From Sphingomonas jejuensis (lineage in GTDB: Bacteria > Pseudomonadota > Alphaproteobacteria > Sphingomonadales > Sphingomonadaceae), in the NCBI RefSeq assembly GCF_011927695.1, contig NZ_JAATJE010000001.1, positions 1,426,001-1,490,000 of the forward strand: DNA of 64,000 nt, read 5' to 3'. The first letter of the stretch is position 1, and every line of letters begins with the position of its first letter. A program made the translations under genes and the position numbers. Below are positions 43,012-52,341 of the stretch, in pieces. Under the pieces are notes generated by a model. The model worked only from the letters and a program-made list of their open reading frames with translations, made no database searches and was not told where the DNA came from.

Positions 43012-44093
43012 AGCTGGTGGTGATCGGCCTCAGCCTGTCCTCGTCCTGGGGAAACGGGCATGCGACCACCTGGCGTGCGCTGCTTCAAGCCTTTGCCGCG
43101 CGCGGGCATGATGTGGTGTTCCTGGAACGGGACGTGCCCTGGTATTCGGGCGCGAACCGCGATCTGGCCGATCCGGATTTCTGCCGCCTCGCCTTTTATC
43201 AGAGCCTCGACGATCTGGAGCGGTTTCGGGACGAGGTGAGCGGAGCGGACGCGGTGATCGTCGGCTCCTATGTGCCGGACGGCATCGAAGTCGGCCGCCT
43301 GGCGCAGCAATGGGCGGCAGGAGCCGTCAGCTTCTACGATATCGACACGCCCATCACGCTGGCTGCGCTTGATCGCGGCGATTGCGCCTATCTGTCGCGC
43401 GATCAGGTGCCCGGATATGCCAACTACTTCTCCTTTTCCGGCGGACCGACGCTGCAGCGGATCGAGGAGCAGTTCGGCTCCCCCAACGCGGCTGCGCTTT
43501 ATTGTTCGGTCGACACCGACAGCTACCGTCCCGTGGACGTGCCGAGCCGCTGGGATCTCGGCTATCTCGGCACCTACAGCCCGGATCGGCAGCCGACGCT
43601 CGATGCGCTCCTGATCGAACCTGCCCGCGCCGCGCCGGAGCTGCGGTTCGTCGTGGCGGGGCCGCAATACCCCGACGACATCGACTGGCCCGAAAATGTC
43701 GAACGCATCGACCATCTGGCGCCGGCCGATCATCCCGAATTCTACTCGTCATGCCGGTTCCAGCTGAACGTGACCCGTGCCGACATGATCGCCGCCGGCT
43801 ACAGTCCCAGCGTCCGGTTGTTCGAAGCCGCGGCCTGCGGGGCGGCGCTTCTGTCCGACCGCTGGCTCGGCCTCGACACGCTGCTTGCCACGGACGACGA
43901 AATCATCCTGCCGGACGACGGTGCTGCGGTGCTCGACCTGTTGAGGACCATGCCGGAGGAGCGGCGACACGCGCTTGGTGCGGCTGCGCGCCGCCGCATC
44001 CTCGCCGAACACACCGCCGCCCATCGTGCCGAAAGCCTGGAACAGGCGCTCGTCACGGCGGGACCGGCAACGCGGAACAGCAGGGCCGCATGA
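43008..44093 (+). CDS. CgeB-like glycosyltransferase (third of three)
   Basis: The 361-residue GT-B protein has LSSSWGNGHATTWRALLQAFAARGHDVVFLERD in the first domain, DLGYLGTYSPDRQPTLDALL at the domain boundary and SPSVRLFEAAACGAALLSDRWLGLDTLL in the donor site. SFYDIDTPITLAAL and the SGGPTL segment parallel copy two. ATGA overlap upstream and downstream. Likely adds a further residue to the same glycan. Confidence 0.85.
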   Translation: MKLVVIGLSLSSSWGNGHATTWRALLQAFAARGHDVVFLERDVPWYSGANRDLADPDFCRLAFYQSLDDLERFRDEVSGADAVIVGSYVPDGIEVGRLAQQWAAGAVSFYDIDTPITLAALDRGDCAYLSRDQVPGYANYFSFSGGPTLQRIEEQFGSPNAAALYCSVDTDSYRPVDVPSRWDLGYLGTYSPDRQPTLDALLIEPARAAPELRFVVAGPQYPDDIDWPENVERIDHLAPADHPEFYSSCRFQLNVTRADMIAAGYSPSVRLFEAAACGAALLSDRWLGLDTLLATDDEIILPDDGAAVLDLLRTMPEERRHALGAAARRRILAEHTAAHRAESLEQALVTAGPATRNSRAA

Positions 44094-45112
44094 GCAAGAC
44101 GATTGGAGACGGATCGATGACGGGTGGCGGCAAGCGGGTACTGGTGGCCGGGGGCGCCGGCTTCATCGGGTCGCACCTGACGGAAGCGCTGCTGGCCGAG
44201 GGGTGTGAGGTGGTCGTTCTCGACAATCTCCAGACCGGCTCCATGGACAATCTGCGAACGGCAATCGGCCATCCGCGATGCACGTTCGTGGAGGCCGACA
44301 TCGTGCAGCCGCTGCCGTCATCGCTCTCCGCCGGGCGGTTCGACGAGATCTACAATCTGGCCTGCGCCGCCTCTCCGCCGGCCTATCAGGCGGACCCCGA
44401 ACACACGATGATGACCAGCGTGGTCGGCACCGCGCACCTGCTGCGCCTGGCCGCGCGAACAGGCGCACGTTTCCTGCTGACCTCCACCAGCGAGATCTAC
44501 GGCGACCCGGAAGTCCATCCGCAGCACGAGGATTACCGCGGCAACGTCAATCCGATCGGCCCGCGTGCCTGCTATGACGAAGGCAAGCGCGCGGCCGAGA
44601 CGCTGGCGTTCGATTATGACCGGGCCGGGCGGGCGACCGTACGCGTGGCGCGCATCTTCAACACCTATGGCCCGCGCCTGTCGCCGGACGACGGCCGGGT
44701 CGTGTCCAACTTCGTCGCGCAGGCGCTCTCGGGCGCGTCCATCACCGTATATGGCGATGGTTCGCAGACGCGGTCCTTCTGTTATGTGAGTGACATGGTG
44801 ACAGGCCTTCTGACGTTGATGCGGCATGACGGGCCGCAACCCGGCCCCATCAACCTCGGCAACCCGCGCGAGCTTCGCATCCTCGACCTGGTGGAGGAGA
44901 TCGGCCGCATCGTGCCCAGCACCGCGCCGGTGGTCGGGCGTCCGCTCCCGATCGACGATCCGCGCCGCCGCCGCCCGGACATCGCCAAGGCCAAGCAGAT
45001 CCTGGGCTGGGAGCCCCGTGTCTCGCTGGAGGAAGGCTTGCGGCAGACGGTTGCCTGGTTCTCCGCCCGGCCCGCGGCGGCAGCCATGCCGCGCCTGGCG
45101 GTGGCATCATGA
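44090..45112 (+). CDS. UDP-glucuronate decarboxylase (UDP-xylose synthase)
   Basis: The 340-residue extended SDR is of the UXS type, converting UDP-glucuronate to UDP-xylose. GGAGFIGSHL (21-30), YNLACAASPPAYQADPEHTM, TSTSEIYGDP, the catalytic YDEGKRAAETL and RIFNTYGPRLSPDDGRVVSNF are diagnostic. Another ATG at 44117 is possible. It supplies a pentose donor for the glycosyltransferases upstream in the same operon and overlaps the inositol synthase start by four bases. Confidence 0.92.
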   Translation: MSKTIGDGSMTGGGKRVLVAGGAGFIGSHLTEALLAEGCEVVVLDNLQTGSMDNLRTAIGHPRCTFVEADIVQPLPSSLSAGRFDEIYNLACAASPPAYQADPEHTMMTSVVGTAHLLRLAARTGARFLLTSTSEIYGDPEVHPQHEDYRGNVNPIGPRACYDEGKRAAETLAFDYDRAGRATVRVARIFNTYGPRLSPDDGRVVSNFVAQALSGASITVYGDGSQTRSFCYVSDMVTGLLTLMRHDGPQPGPINLGNPRELRILDLVEEIGRIVPSTAPVVGRPLPIDDPRRRRPDIAKAKQILGWEPRVSLEEGLRQTVAWFSARPAAAAMPRLAVAS

Positions 45113-46209
45113 GCGCATCCACCATCGATGTCGGGATCGTCGGGATCGGCAACTGCGCCAGTTCTCTGGTGCAGGGCCTGACCTATTACGGCGAGGATCT
45201 CGCGAACGAGCCGATCGGCCTCGGTCATGTCGAAATGGGCGGATGGCGCGCCGAACAGATCCGCGTGGTGTCCGCCTGGGACGTCGACACCCGCAAGGTC
45301 GGGCGCGACGTGGCGGACGCCATCTTCGCGGCACCCAACTGCACCGCCCGCTTCGCCGATCATGTACCGGCGACCGGCACCGCCGTGGAGATGGGCGCCG
45401 TCCTTGATGGATGGTCCGACCATATGGCGACGGCACCCGTCGACCGCCGCTTCGACGTCGCCGACCTGCCGCAGCCGAGCGCCGACGATGTCGTCCGCAC
45501 GCTGGAGACCACCGGCACGGAAGTGCTGATCAATTACCTGCCTGTCGGCAGCCAGCGCGCGACCGAGTTCTACGCGGAGGCCGCACTCCGCGCCGGTACC
45601 GCGTTCGTCAACGCCATGCCGGTCTTCATCGCCAGCGATCCGGCCTGGGCCGGTCGCTTCCGCGATGCCGGCGTGCCGATCATCGGCGACGACATCAAGG
45701 CGCAGCTTGGCGCCACTGTCGTTCACCGCGTACTGACCGACATCTTTGCCAAGCGCGGCGTTGCGCTCGACCGGACCTATCAGCTGAACACCGGCGGCAA
45801 CACCGACTTCCTCAACATGCTCAACCGCGATCGGCTGGCGTCGAAAAAGCTGTCGAAGACGGAAGCGGTGCAGTCGGTCGCGCATCAGCGTCTGGATGCG
45901 GAGAACATCCACATCGGCCCGTCGGACTACGTCCCGTGGCAGAACGACAACAAGATCGCCTATCTGCGGATGGAAGGGCGCCTGTTCGGCGGCGTGCCGA
46001 TGAACCTGGAACTGCGCCTGTCGGTGGAAGACAGCCCCAACAGCGCCGGCGTGGCCATCGACATGATCCGCGCGGCCCGCATCGCGCGCGATCGCGGTCT
46101 CGGCGGCCCCGTGCTCGCGCCGGCTGCCGCCTTCTGCAAGCATCCGCCTGAGCAGATGTCCGACAGCGATGCGCATGCTGCGCTGGAGCGCTTCATCGCC
46201 GGCGCATAG
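45109..46209 (+). CDS. ino1: Inositol-3-phosphate synthase
   Basis: The 366-residue enzyme makes 1D-myo-inositol 3-phosphate from glucose-6-phosphate with NAD. It has GIGNCASSL (12-20), NYLPVGSQRATEFYAEAAL, DDIKAQLGATVVHR, LNTGGNTDFLNM and SKKLSKTEAVQS, as in the short prokaryotic synthases (about 360 residues). Last gene of the eight-gene operon; a strong hairpin follows. Its place here implies that inositol or inositol phosphate is part of, or the acceptor for, the glycoconjugate. Confidence 0.93.
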   Translation: MSASTIDVGIVGIGNCASSLVQGLTYYGEDLANEPIGLGHVEMGGWRAEQIRVVSAWDVDTRKVGRDVADAIFAAPNCTARFADHVPATGTAVEMGAVLDGWSDHMATAPVDRRFDVADLPQPSADDVVRTLETTGTEVLINYLPVGSQRATEFYAEAALRAGTAFVNAMPVFIASDPAWAGRFRDAGVPIIGDDIKAQLGATVVHRVLTDIFAKRGVALDRTYQLNTGGNTDFLNMLNRDRLASKKLSKTEAVQSVAHQRLDAENIHIGPSDYVPWQNDNKIAYLRMEGRLFGGVPMNLELRLSVEDSPNSAGVAIDMIRAARIARDRGLGGPVLAPAAAFCKHPPEQMSDSDAHAALERFIAGA

Positions 46210-46332
46210 GGGGAACTGGTGCTGCAGCCCTGCTGAGCGTTGCCAACGGCTGGCCACCGACTCGAGTAACGCCCGCCGCCGAAATCCCCGGGGTTGCCGG
46301 CGACGAGTCGGGCCGACCAAGCTGACCAGATC

Positions 46333-46365
46333 GTTGCGGGTTCAGCGACTTATCAGGACCCGCAA
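46333..46365. repeat. Inverted repeat downstream of ino1
   Basis: TTGCGGGT and ACCCGCAA flank a 17-base loop, just before the stronger terminator hairpin. It could add to termination of either convergent unit. Confidence 0.4.
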
Positions 46366-46369
46366 TAAC

Positions 46370-46410
46370 AAAGGGGCGCTGCCGGTCTTCCGACCAGCAG
46401 CGCCCCCTTT
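46370..46410. terminator. Bidirectional-looking terminator hairpin
   Basis: AAAGGGGCGCTGC pairs with GCAGCGCCCC(C)TTT, with an inner GGTC/GACC stem around TTCC. On the minus strand the stem is followed by TTTGTTATT, so it best terminates the PEPxxWA-CTERM gene. It also lies 160 bases after ino1. Confidence 0.75.
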
Positions 46411-46427
46411 GACGATCAGAAGATCGC

Positions 46428-47051
46428 TTAGGCGGTGACGACCGTCTGGCGACGGCGACGCAGGCTGGCGCCCACGATGCCGAAGCCGGCAATCATCATG
46501 CCCCAGGTCGCCGGCTCGGGGACCGAGACCGCGATGTTGTCGACTTCCAGCGAGTTCTGGCTCGACGCGAAGCTGATGCTCTGGATCAGCTGACCCTGAC
46601 CGTTGAACGCGAAGCGCGCGTTCAGGATCGGGCTGCTCTGGCTGCCGTTCGCCGGGTTGGCGATCTGCGAGCCGGTGAACGACTGCGACCCACCGCCCAC
46701 GAAGTTGAGGGTGATCGTGTTGTACGTGTCGACCGAACCGATATCGAGGTAGACGATACCGGTGCCCTGGCCCAGGCTGAGCGTCGAAACGTTGGCAGAC
46801 CCGTTGGTCAGCACGGACAGGTAGGTGGTGCCGTCACCGCCGAAGATCGCGCCGCCGTTCGAGTTGCTGCCCGACTGGAAGATGAAGCCGCCACCGGTCA
46901 CCTGAGCCTGCGCGCCCGCGGTGTTGAAGTCGTTGATCAGCTGCTGGCCCAAGCCGAGCGCGCCCGGCGTGCCGACAGGGTACACGACGGCGGCATTGGC
47001 CGACGTCGCGGCGCCGAGCGCGAGCGCACCGGCGAGAATGATGTTACGCAT
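46428..47051 (-). CDS. PEPxxWA-CTERM sorting-domain protein
   Basis: The 207-residue secreted protein has a signal peptide (MRNIILAGALALGAATSANA), a Ser/Asn/Gly-rich beta domain without Cys, and the C-terminal sorting signal VPEPATWGMMIAGFGIVGASLRRRR: motif, membrane helix and basic tail. Such proteins are processed by an exosortase and linked to exopolysaccharide production. AAGGGGAA precedes ATG 47051. Low-complexity composition prevents a functional call. Confidence 0.9.
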   Translation of the reverse strand: MRNIILAGALALGAATSANAAVVYPVGTPGALGLGQQLINDFNTAGAQAQVTGGGFIFQSGSNSNGGAIFGGDGTTYLSVLTNGSANVSTLSLGQGTGIVYLDIGSVDTYNTITLNFVGGGSQSFTGSQIANPANGSQSSPILNARFAFNGQGQLIQSISFASSQNSLEVDNIAVSVPEPATWGMMIAGFGIVGASLRRRRQTVVTA

Positions 47052-47243
47052 GAAATTTCCCCTTGCTCGCGAATTCCAGCGTGACCCTGAGCAAGGCCAA
47101 GCCAGCCGTCCCCCAAAAGACGTAGCCATCTTCTACCAGAGTCGGGGGTCGAAGGAATTGCAGGTTTTTACCCTTTCTTAACCTTAATGAGCAGCCAGGG
47201 TCCCAAAACCGAACAACACCCTGCGCAAGTGAATCCATCGAAA

Positions 47244-49832
47244 TCAGTCGATGCTGCGGAACACCTGCTCATAAAGATCGCGCGACAGGCCCGGGGTGCG
47301 CAACATTCGTTCGAGCTGCGCGCGCATGGCGGCAGCACGTGCTTCTCCGAAGCGGCGCCAGCGGCCAAGTGGCGGAACCAGCCGAGCCGCCGTTTGCGGG
47401 TTCAAGCGGTCGAGCTGGAGGATCTGGTCCGCGAGGAACCGGTATCCGGCTCCCCCGTCATCATGCAGCGCCAGCTGATTCGCGCCGAAGCCGCCGATCA
47501 GCGCCCGCGCCCGATTCGGATTGGCCAGCGTGAAGTCCGGATCCCGGCTGAGTCGCACAACCGTCTCGAGCGTGTCCGATCGCGACGATCCGGCCTGCAC
47601 GCCGAACCACTTGTCGAGGACCAGCGGCGATCCGCCATGCCGCACGCGGAACGCGTCCAGCGCCGTCTCCCGCTCCGCAGCGTCGCTGCCGACCAGTGCC
47701 GACAGGGCGGAGAAGCGATCCGTCATGTTGTCCGCACGCTGGAACTGATCGAGCGCGCGCGCGGCCGCATCCGTGTCTCTGGCTGCCAGCAGATAGGCGA
47801 GCGCAACCCCGCGCAGCCGTCGTCTGCCCTTGGCCTCTGGCGTGTAGGCGAAGGGCTGATTCGCCCCCCGCTCCTGCCGCTCCCGCCAAGCGGCCAGGTG
47901 CGCGCGGCCGATGCGGGCGCGCAGCCATTCGCGCGCGTCGTGGATCGCAAGCGGCTCCACCACCAGCATCTGGTCGCCGATGAAGCTCTCGCTCGGCAGC
48001 AGCGCGGCTTCCGCCACGAAGGCGTCGTCCAGGGCCGGATCGGCAAGCATGGCGCCGACCGCATCGACCGCGGCGTCGGCCGCCCCGCCAGCGTCGCCGC
48101 TCGCCACCCGGTCCACGAGCGCTTCCAGCATCAGGCCCTGCACGGCTTCGTACCGCGCAAACGGATCGTCGTCGTGCGCCGCCAGGAAGGCGAGCTCGTC
48201 CGTCGCGCGATCGGCGACCAGGACGATGGGGGCGCTGAAGCCGCGGTTGATGGAAAGCGCGACGTCGCCGGGTGCGCGGCCCAGCGCGACCGTTGCCTCC
48301 GCATCCTCCAGCAGAACGAGCTGCTCCGCCAATCGTGCGCCGCTCGCACGATCGAACAGGGCGGTCCGGAGCGGGATCGGCACCGGGCTCTTGTCCGGCT
48401 GCCCCGGCGTCGGCGGCGTGCTCTGCCGAAGCGCGAGCGAGACGGTCCCATCCTCAACCCGCGCGATCCGGGCTTCCACCCGCGGCGTTCCCGCCTGCCC
48501 GTACCAGCGGCGGAAGGCGGTGAGGTCGACCTGTGCCCCGACCTCCATGGCGACTACGAAGTCTTCGCAGGTGGCGGCCTCGCCATCATGCCGTTCGAAG
48601 TAAAGGTCGCTGCCCTGCCGGAAGCGTCCCGGACCCACCAGGGTGTGGATCATGCGGATCAGCTCGGCGCCCTTGTTGTAGATCGTCGCCGTGTAGAAGT
48701 TCGAGATCTCCATGTAGCTTTCGGGCCGCACGGGGTGCGCGAGCGGTCCCGCGTCTTCCGGAAACTGCGTGGCGCGGAGCGCCCGCACATCCTCGATCCG
48801 GCGCACCGCAGGCGAGCCGAGATCGGCGGAGAAGCCCTGGTCGCGAAAGACGGTGAAGCCTTCCTTCAGCGACAGCTGGAACCAGTCGCGGCAGGTGACG
48901 CGATTGCCCGACCAGTTGTGGAAATATTCGTGCGCCACAACCGCTGCGATGCCGTCATAATCGCTGTCGGTGGCTTCATCCGGATCGGCAAGGATGTAGC
49001 GCGTGTTGAAGATGTTTAGCCCCTTGTTCTCCATCGCGCCGAAATTGAAATCGTTGACGGCGACGATGTTGAAGATGCCGAGGTCATATTCGCGCCCGTA
49101 CACCCGCTCGTCCCACGCCATCGACAGCTTCAGCGACTCCATCGCGTGCGCCGTGCGGGGACGATCCTCGGCCCGTGTCCAGATGCCCAGCTGGACGGTC
49201 CGGCCGGATGCGGTGGTGAAGCTGTCGCGCCGTTCGGCAAGGTCTCCGGCAACCGCCGCGAAGAGGTAGCTCGGCTTCGGAAAGGGATCGTGCCACTCGG
49301 CAAAGTGGCGGCCGTCGTCCAGGTCGCCCGACCCGACAAGATCGCCGTTGGACAGCAGCACGGGGTAGCGCGCCTTGTCCGCCACCAGCCGCACGCGGTA
49401 GCGGGACAGCACGTCCGGCCGGTCGGGGAAGAACGTGATGCGGCGAAAGCCTTCGGCCTCACACTGCGTGCAGAGCAGCCCGCCCGACGCATACAGGCCC
49501 ATCAGCTGCGTGTTCGTCTGCGGCGACAGCGCGACTTCGGTCTCGACCACATGCGCGTCGCCGGGCAGATCGAGGACAAGCGCCCCGCCATCCAGCCGCC
49601 ACGCCTCCGTCGCCTGTCCGTCGACCCGGACGGCAACCGGCACCAGGCCGTCGCCGTCCAGCACCAGCGGCGCCGGGGCCTGCCGCCGCACCTCCAGCCG
49701 CGCCCGCACGACCGTCCGCTCGGCACCAAGGTCGAAGTCGAGTGCAACGTCGGGCACGATCCAGTCGGGCTGGCGATAATCCTCCCGCCGGATGGTCTTG
49801 GGCGGGGCGGCGGGGCTGGTGCGGGTGTCCAT
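47244..49832 (-). CDS. pepN: Aminopeptidase N (M1 family)
   Basis: The 862-residue zinc aminopeptidase removes N-terminal residues from peptides. The GAMENKGLNIFN substrate motif and the zinc site VVAHEYFHNWSGNRVT followed by LKEGFTVFRDQGFS are intact. Length and the C-terminal helical domain match the E. coli PepN type rather than the shorter M1 enzymes. No signal peptide, so cytoplasmic. About 190 bases of non-coding DNA separate it from the PEPxxWA-CTERM gene. Confidence 0.96.
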   Translation of the reverse strand: MDTRTSPAAPPKTIRREDYRQPDWIVPDVALDFDLGAERTVVRARLEVRRQAPAPLVLDGDGLVPVAVRVDGQATEAWRLDGGALVLDLPGDAHVVETEVALSPQTNTQLMGLYASGGLLCTQCEAEGFRRITFFPDRPDVLSRYRVRLVADKARYPVLLSNGDLVGSGDLDDGRHFAEWHDPFPKPSYLFAAVAGDLAERRDSFTTASGRTVQLGIWTRAEDRPRTAHAMESLKLSMAWDERVYGREYDLGIFNIVAVNDFNFGAMENKGLNIFNTRYILADPDEATDSDYDGIAAVVAHEYFHNWSGNRVTCRDWFQLSLKEGFTVFRDQGFSADLGSPAVRRIEDVRALRATQFPEDAGPLAHPVRPESYMEISNFYTATIYNKGAELIRMIHTLVGPGRFRQGSDLYFERHDGEAATCEDFVVAMEVGAQVDLTAFRRWYGQAGTPRVEARIARVEDGTVSLALRQSTPPTPGQPDKSPVPIPLRTALFDRASGARLAEQLVLLEDAEATVALGRAPGDVALSINRGFSAPIVLVADRATDELAFLAAHDDDPFARYEAVQGLMLEALVDRVASGDAGGAADAAVDAVGAMLADPALDDAFVAEAALLPSESFIGDQMLVVEPLAIHDAREWLRARIGRAHLAAWRERQERGANQPFAYTPEAKGRRRLRGVALAYLLAARDTDAAARALDQFQRADNMTDRFSALSALVGSDAAERETALDAFRVRHGGSPLVLDKWFGVQAGSSRSDTLETVVRLSRDPDFTLANPNRARALIGGFGANQLALHDDGGAGYRFLADQILQLDRLNPQTAARLVPPLGRWRRFGEARAAAMRAQLERMLRTPGLSRDLYEQVFRSID

Positions 49833-49897
49833 CCACCTGCTCTATGCGGCGGCGACGCAGCCCACAACGCCGACATACCGATCCCGCGCGACGCGTC

Positions 49898-50812
49898 TCA
49901 TCGCCGGGCGAGCGCGACCAGCAATCCTCCCAGGGCAAGCGCGCACCCCGCCGCCGCGGTGGGTGTCCAGCGATAGCCTTCGAAGATCGTGGAGAGGGCC
50001 ATCGCGATGACCGGCACCAGCACGCTCGAATAGGCCGCGCGCGCGGGCCCGAGCTGCCGCAACAGGCCATAGTAGAGGACGAAGGCCAGGGCCGAGGCTG
50101 CCACGGCAAGGTACAAGAGCCCTGCCACATAGCCCAGCCGCGGCTCGACAACGGGCGGTCCGTGAAGGATCGCCGCCATCACGATGTTGACGATCGCGCC
50201 CGATCCCATGGCGAAGGCGAGCAGTGTCGAGGCCGGGATCCGGCGGGCGCGCTCGGTCGCCTGCATGACATTTGCAGCCGATGCGGACAGCACCCCTGCC
50301 ATCGTCAGGCCGATGCCGATGGCGACCTGCCCGGCGCCCTCCCCCGCCTCCCCCAGTTCATGCGCGAACAACAAGGCGATGCCGCAGATCGCCAGCGCCG
50401 ATCCGAGCAGGAAGGGGCGCGAGAGCCGCTGGCCCAGGAAGGTTCGTGCCAGCACCGCGTTGGGGACGAGCAGCAGCGCGAACACGACCGCCACCAGCCC
50501 GGACGTGACATGATGTTCGGCCGCATAGACGAAGTGGAAGTTCATCACGAACTGGAACACGCCGACCGCGGCGACGAAGGGCATGTCGTGGCGGGCGATC
50601 TTCAGCGACTTGCCGGTGATCAGCGACCAGGCGAACAGCGCCGCCGAGGCAAGCGCGAAGCGGTAGGCGATCGACCAGGCCGGCGGCACCACGCTCAGCT
50701 GGTCGCGGATGACGATCCAGGTCGACCCCCAGATCAGCGTCACCAGCGCAAACGGCACCAGCACCCGCCACCGGGCGGCCGGCGGAACGGTTTCGGTCCC
50801 CGGCGGCGTCAC
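49898..50812 (-). CDS. EamA/DMT-family transporter
   Basis: The 304-residue protein with ten hydrophobic segments has two EamA repeats (LVTLIWGSTWIVIRDQL at the start and AAYSSVLVPVIAMALSTIFEGYRW at the end). Drug/metabolite exporters of this family export amino acids or small metabolites. Its start overlaps the stop of the threonine aldolase gene by four bases, which suggests a linked role in amino acid metabolism or export. Confidence 0.88.
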   Translation of the reverse strand: MTPPGTETVPPAARWRVLVPFALVTLIWGSTWIVIRDQLSVVPPAWSIAYRFALASAALFAWSLITGKSLKIARHDMPFVAAVGVFQFVMNFHFVYAAEHHVTSGLVAVVFALLLVPNAVLARTFLGQRLSRPFLLGSALAICGIALLFAHELGEAGEGAGQVAIGIGLTMAGVLSASAANVMQATERARRIPASTLLAFAMGSGAIVNIVMAAILHGPPVVEPRLGYVAGLLYLAVAASALAFVLYYGLLRQLGPARAAYSSVLVPVIAMALSTIFEGYRWTPTAAAGCALALGGLLVALARR

Positions 50813-51810
50813 AGCCGCGCCAGTGCGCCTGCGAGTGCTGCAACCTCCGCGTCCGGCTGATCCCAGCTGGTGACGAAGCGCACCTCGCCCTCCGCCCAGT
50901 CATAGAAGTCAAAGCCCTGGGCGCGCAGCGTCTCGGCCTCCGCCGGCGTCATCCGCAGGAACAGCTCGTTGGCCTCCACCGCATGAATGAGGCGCGCCGG
51001 GGCCGCGTCGGCGATGCGGCGGGCGGCTCCGTTGGCGGCGCGGGCCGCGTCCAACCAGCGATCTTCCGCCAGCATCGCGATGATCTGTGCGGCCATGAAA
51101 CGCCCCTTGGACAGCAGGTGCCCGGCACGCTTCCTCCGCTCCGGCACCCCGGCGACCAGCTCGGGCCGGAAGAACACAAGCGCCTCGGCAGACAAGCCGC
51201 CATTCTTCACGAAGCCGAAGCTCAACACGTCGACGCCGCCATCGCAGCTGATGGCCGCGGGCGAACAGCCAAGGTGGGCGACCGCGTTGGCGAAGCGCGC
51301 ACCATCCATGTGGAAGCCGAGGCCCCGTTCGCGCGCGAGCGCGCCGAGCGCCGCCACCTCGTCGGGCGTGTAGACGCGGCCATATTCGGTGGCGTTGGTG
51401 ATGGACAGCGCGCGCGGCTGCACGCGGTGGACGTCGTTGGCGATTGCATCGAGCACGCGGGAGACGCCTGCCGGGGTCAGCTTCGCACCGTCGCCGTCGC
51501 CCAGGTGGAGCTTGGCACCGTGCGTGAAGAACTCGGGCGCGCCGCATTCGTCGTTCTGGATATGCGCGTCGCGGTGACAGACGGTGCCGGCATAAGGCGG
51601 CACCAGCGCCGCCAGCGCGAGCGCGTTCGCCGCGGTTCCCGTCGCCACCCAGAGCACCCGGCACTCCCGCCCGAACAGATCGGAGAAGCGCGCGTCGAGC
51701 GAGCGGCTGAGCGCGTCGCCGTCATAGGCGGTGTCAACCCGGTTGGCCGCGGCAAGCGCCTCCAGCACGGCCGGGTGAACGGAGGCGGCATTGTCTGAAA
51801 AGAAGCGCAT
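50809..51810 (-). CDS. Threonine aldolase / beta-eliminating lyase
   Basis: The 333-residue PLP enzyme of the low-specificity L-threonine aldolase group cleaves threonine to glycine and acetaldehyde. [17 protein letters not shown] opens it, [15 protein letters not shown] binds cofactor, [15 protein letters not shown] gives the Asp that contacts the pyridine nitrogen, and [10 protein letters not shown] carries the PLP lysine. It heads a two-gene unit with the DMT exporter. Confidence 0.9.
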   Translation of the reverse strand: MRFFSDNAASVHPAVLEALAAANRVDTAYDGDALSRSLDARFSDLFGRECRVLWVATGTAANALALAALVPPYAGTVCHRDAHIQNDECGAPEFFTHGAKLHLGDGDGAKLTPAGVSRVLDAIANDVHRVQPRALSITNATEYGRVYTPDEVAALGALARERGLGFHMDGARFANAVAHLGCSPAAISCDGGVDVLSFGFVKNGGLSAEALVFFRPELVAGVPERRKRAGHLLSKGRFMAAQIIAMLAEDRWLDAARAANGAARRIADAAPARLIHAVEANELFLRMTPAEAETLRAQGFDFYDWAEGEVRFVTSWDQPDAEVAALAGALARL

Positions 51811-51843
51811 GGTCAGGCCCCTTGGACGGCACCTGACGGGGCG

Positions 51844-52005
51844 TCAACGGCGTGCGGGAACGGCCTTGGCGGCATCGGCCCGCGGCGCTTCCGGGTTGAC
51901 CCGTTCGCGGCCCCAGAAGCCATCTCCGAAGACAGCGCTTGCGGCGTCCCTCAGCGCGGCAGGCTGCGGCGCCGCGGCCGGGGCCCGGTTGTCGTTGTCG
52001 AACAT
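51844..52005 (-). CDS. Small ORF, 53 residues
   Basis: A 53-codon frame starting ATG at 52005 with GGTGAGAG just upstream encodes an Ala/Pro/Arg-rich peptide with a central [16 protein letters not shown] segment. Nothing recognised. Good initiation signals and a clean stop support translation. It fills part of an otherwise empty gap between threonine aldolase and atpH. Confidence 0.45.
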   Translation of the reverse strand: MFDNDNRAPAAAPQPAALRDAASAVFGDGFWGRERVNPEAPRADAAKAVPARR

Positions 52006-52341
52006 CGTGGAACTCTCACCCTGTGCGTCGCGCCCGGCGCGACAGCATTGAACCGGAACGTCTCGTCAGCCGCGACAGCGGCCTACGGTAAGTCGCCACA
52101 TTCGGCGTACCGGCATCGCCGGCATCGGGTGGATGGGTTTGGTCACGCACGATCCTCTACACCAACATGCGGGCTTCGTCGCCCGGCTTCTGTCTTTGCC
52201 AAACGAAAGCCCTGCTTTCCCGTTCCGGCACGCGCTTGCATCGGCGGGGGGCCGATGCTAACCGGCCGGCACCTGACGCGGGGTGCCCCAAGGGCGCCCC
52301 TTTCTCGCGTCATCATGACCTGTCTGGAGGACATTGGGCGC
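52006..52341. promoter_or_regulatory. Upstream region of the atp operon
   Basis: The gap contains a perfect hairpin GCATCGGC/GCCGATGC around GGGGG (52238-52258) and a GC-rich palindromic stretch GGGGTGCCCC near 52280. The operon promoter must lie here; TTGCAT at 52237 could be a -35 element, but no clear -10 follows. An upstream in-frame ATG at 52315 is not favoured as the atpH start. Confidence 0.45.

Noticed and set aside
47091-47104. Sigma-54-like TGGC...TTGC on the minus strand before the PEPxxWA-CTERM gene
   Set aside because: The spacing between the two boxes is one base too short for a sigma-54 promoter.
47187-49019. Open frame of 610 codons on the plus strand
   Set aside because: It lies antisense to pepN, which has intact zinc and GAMEN motifs; the translation is Arg/Gln/Val-rich with no recognisable domain, as expected for antisense frames in GC-rich DNA.
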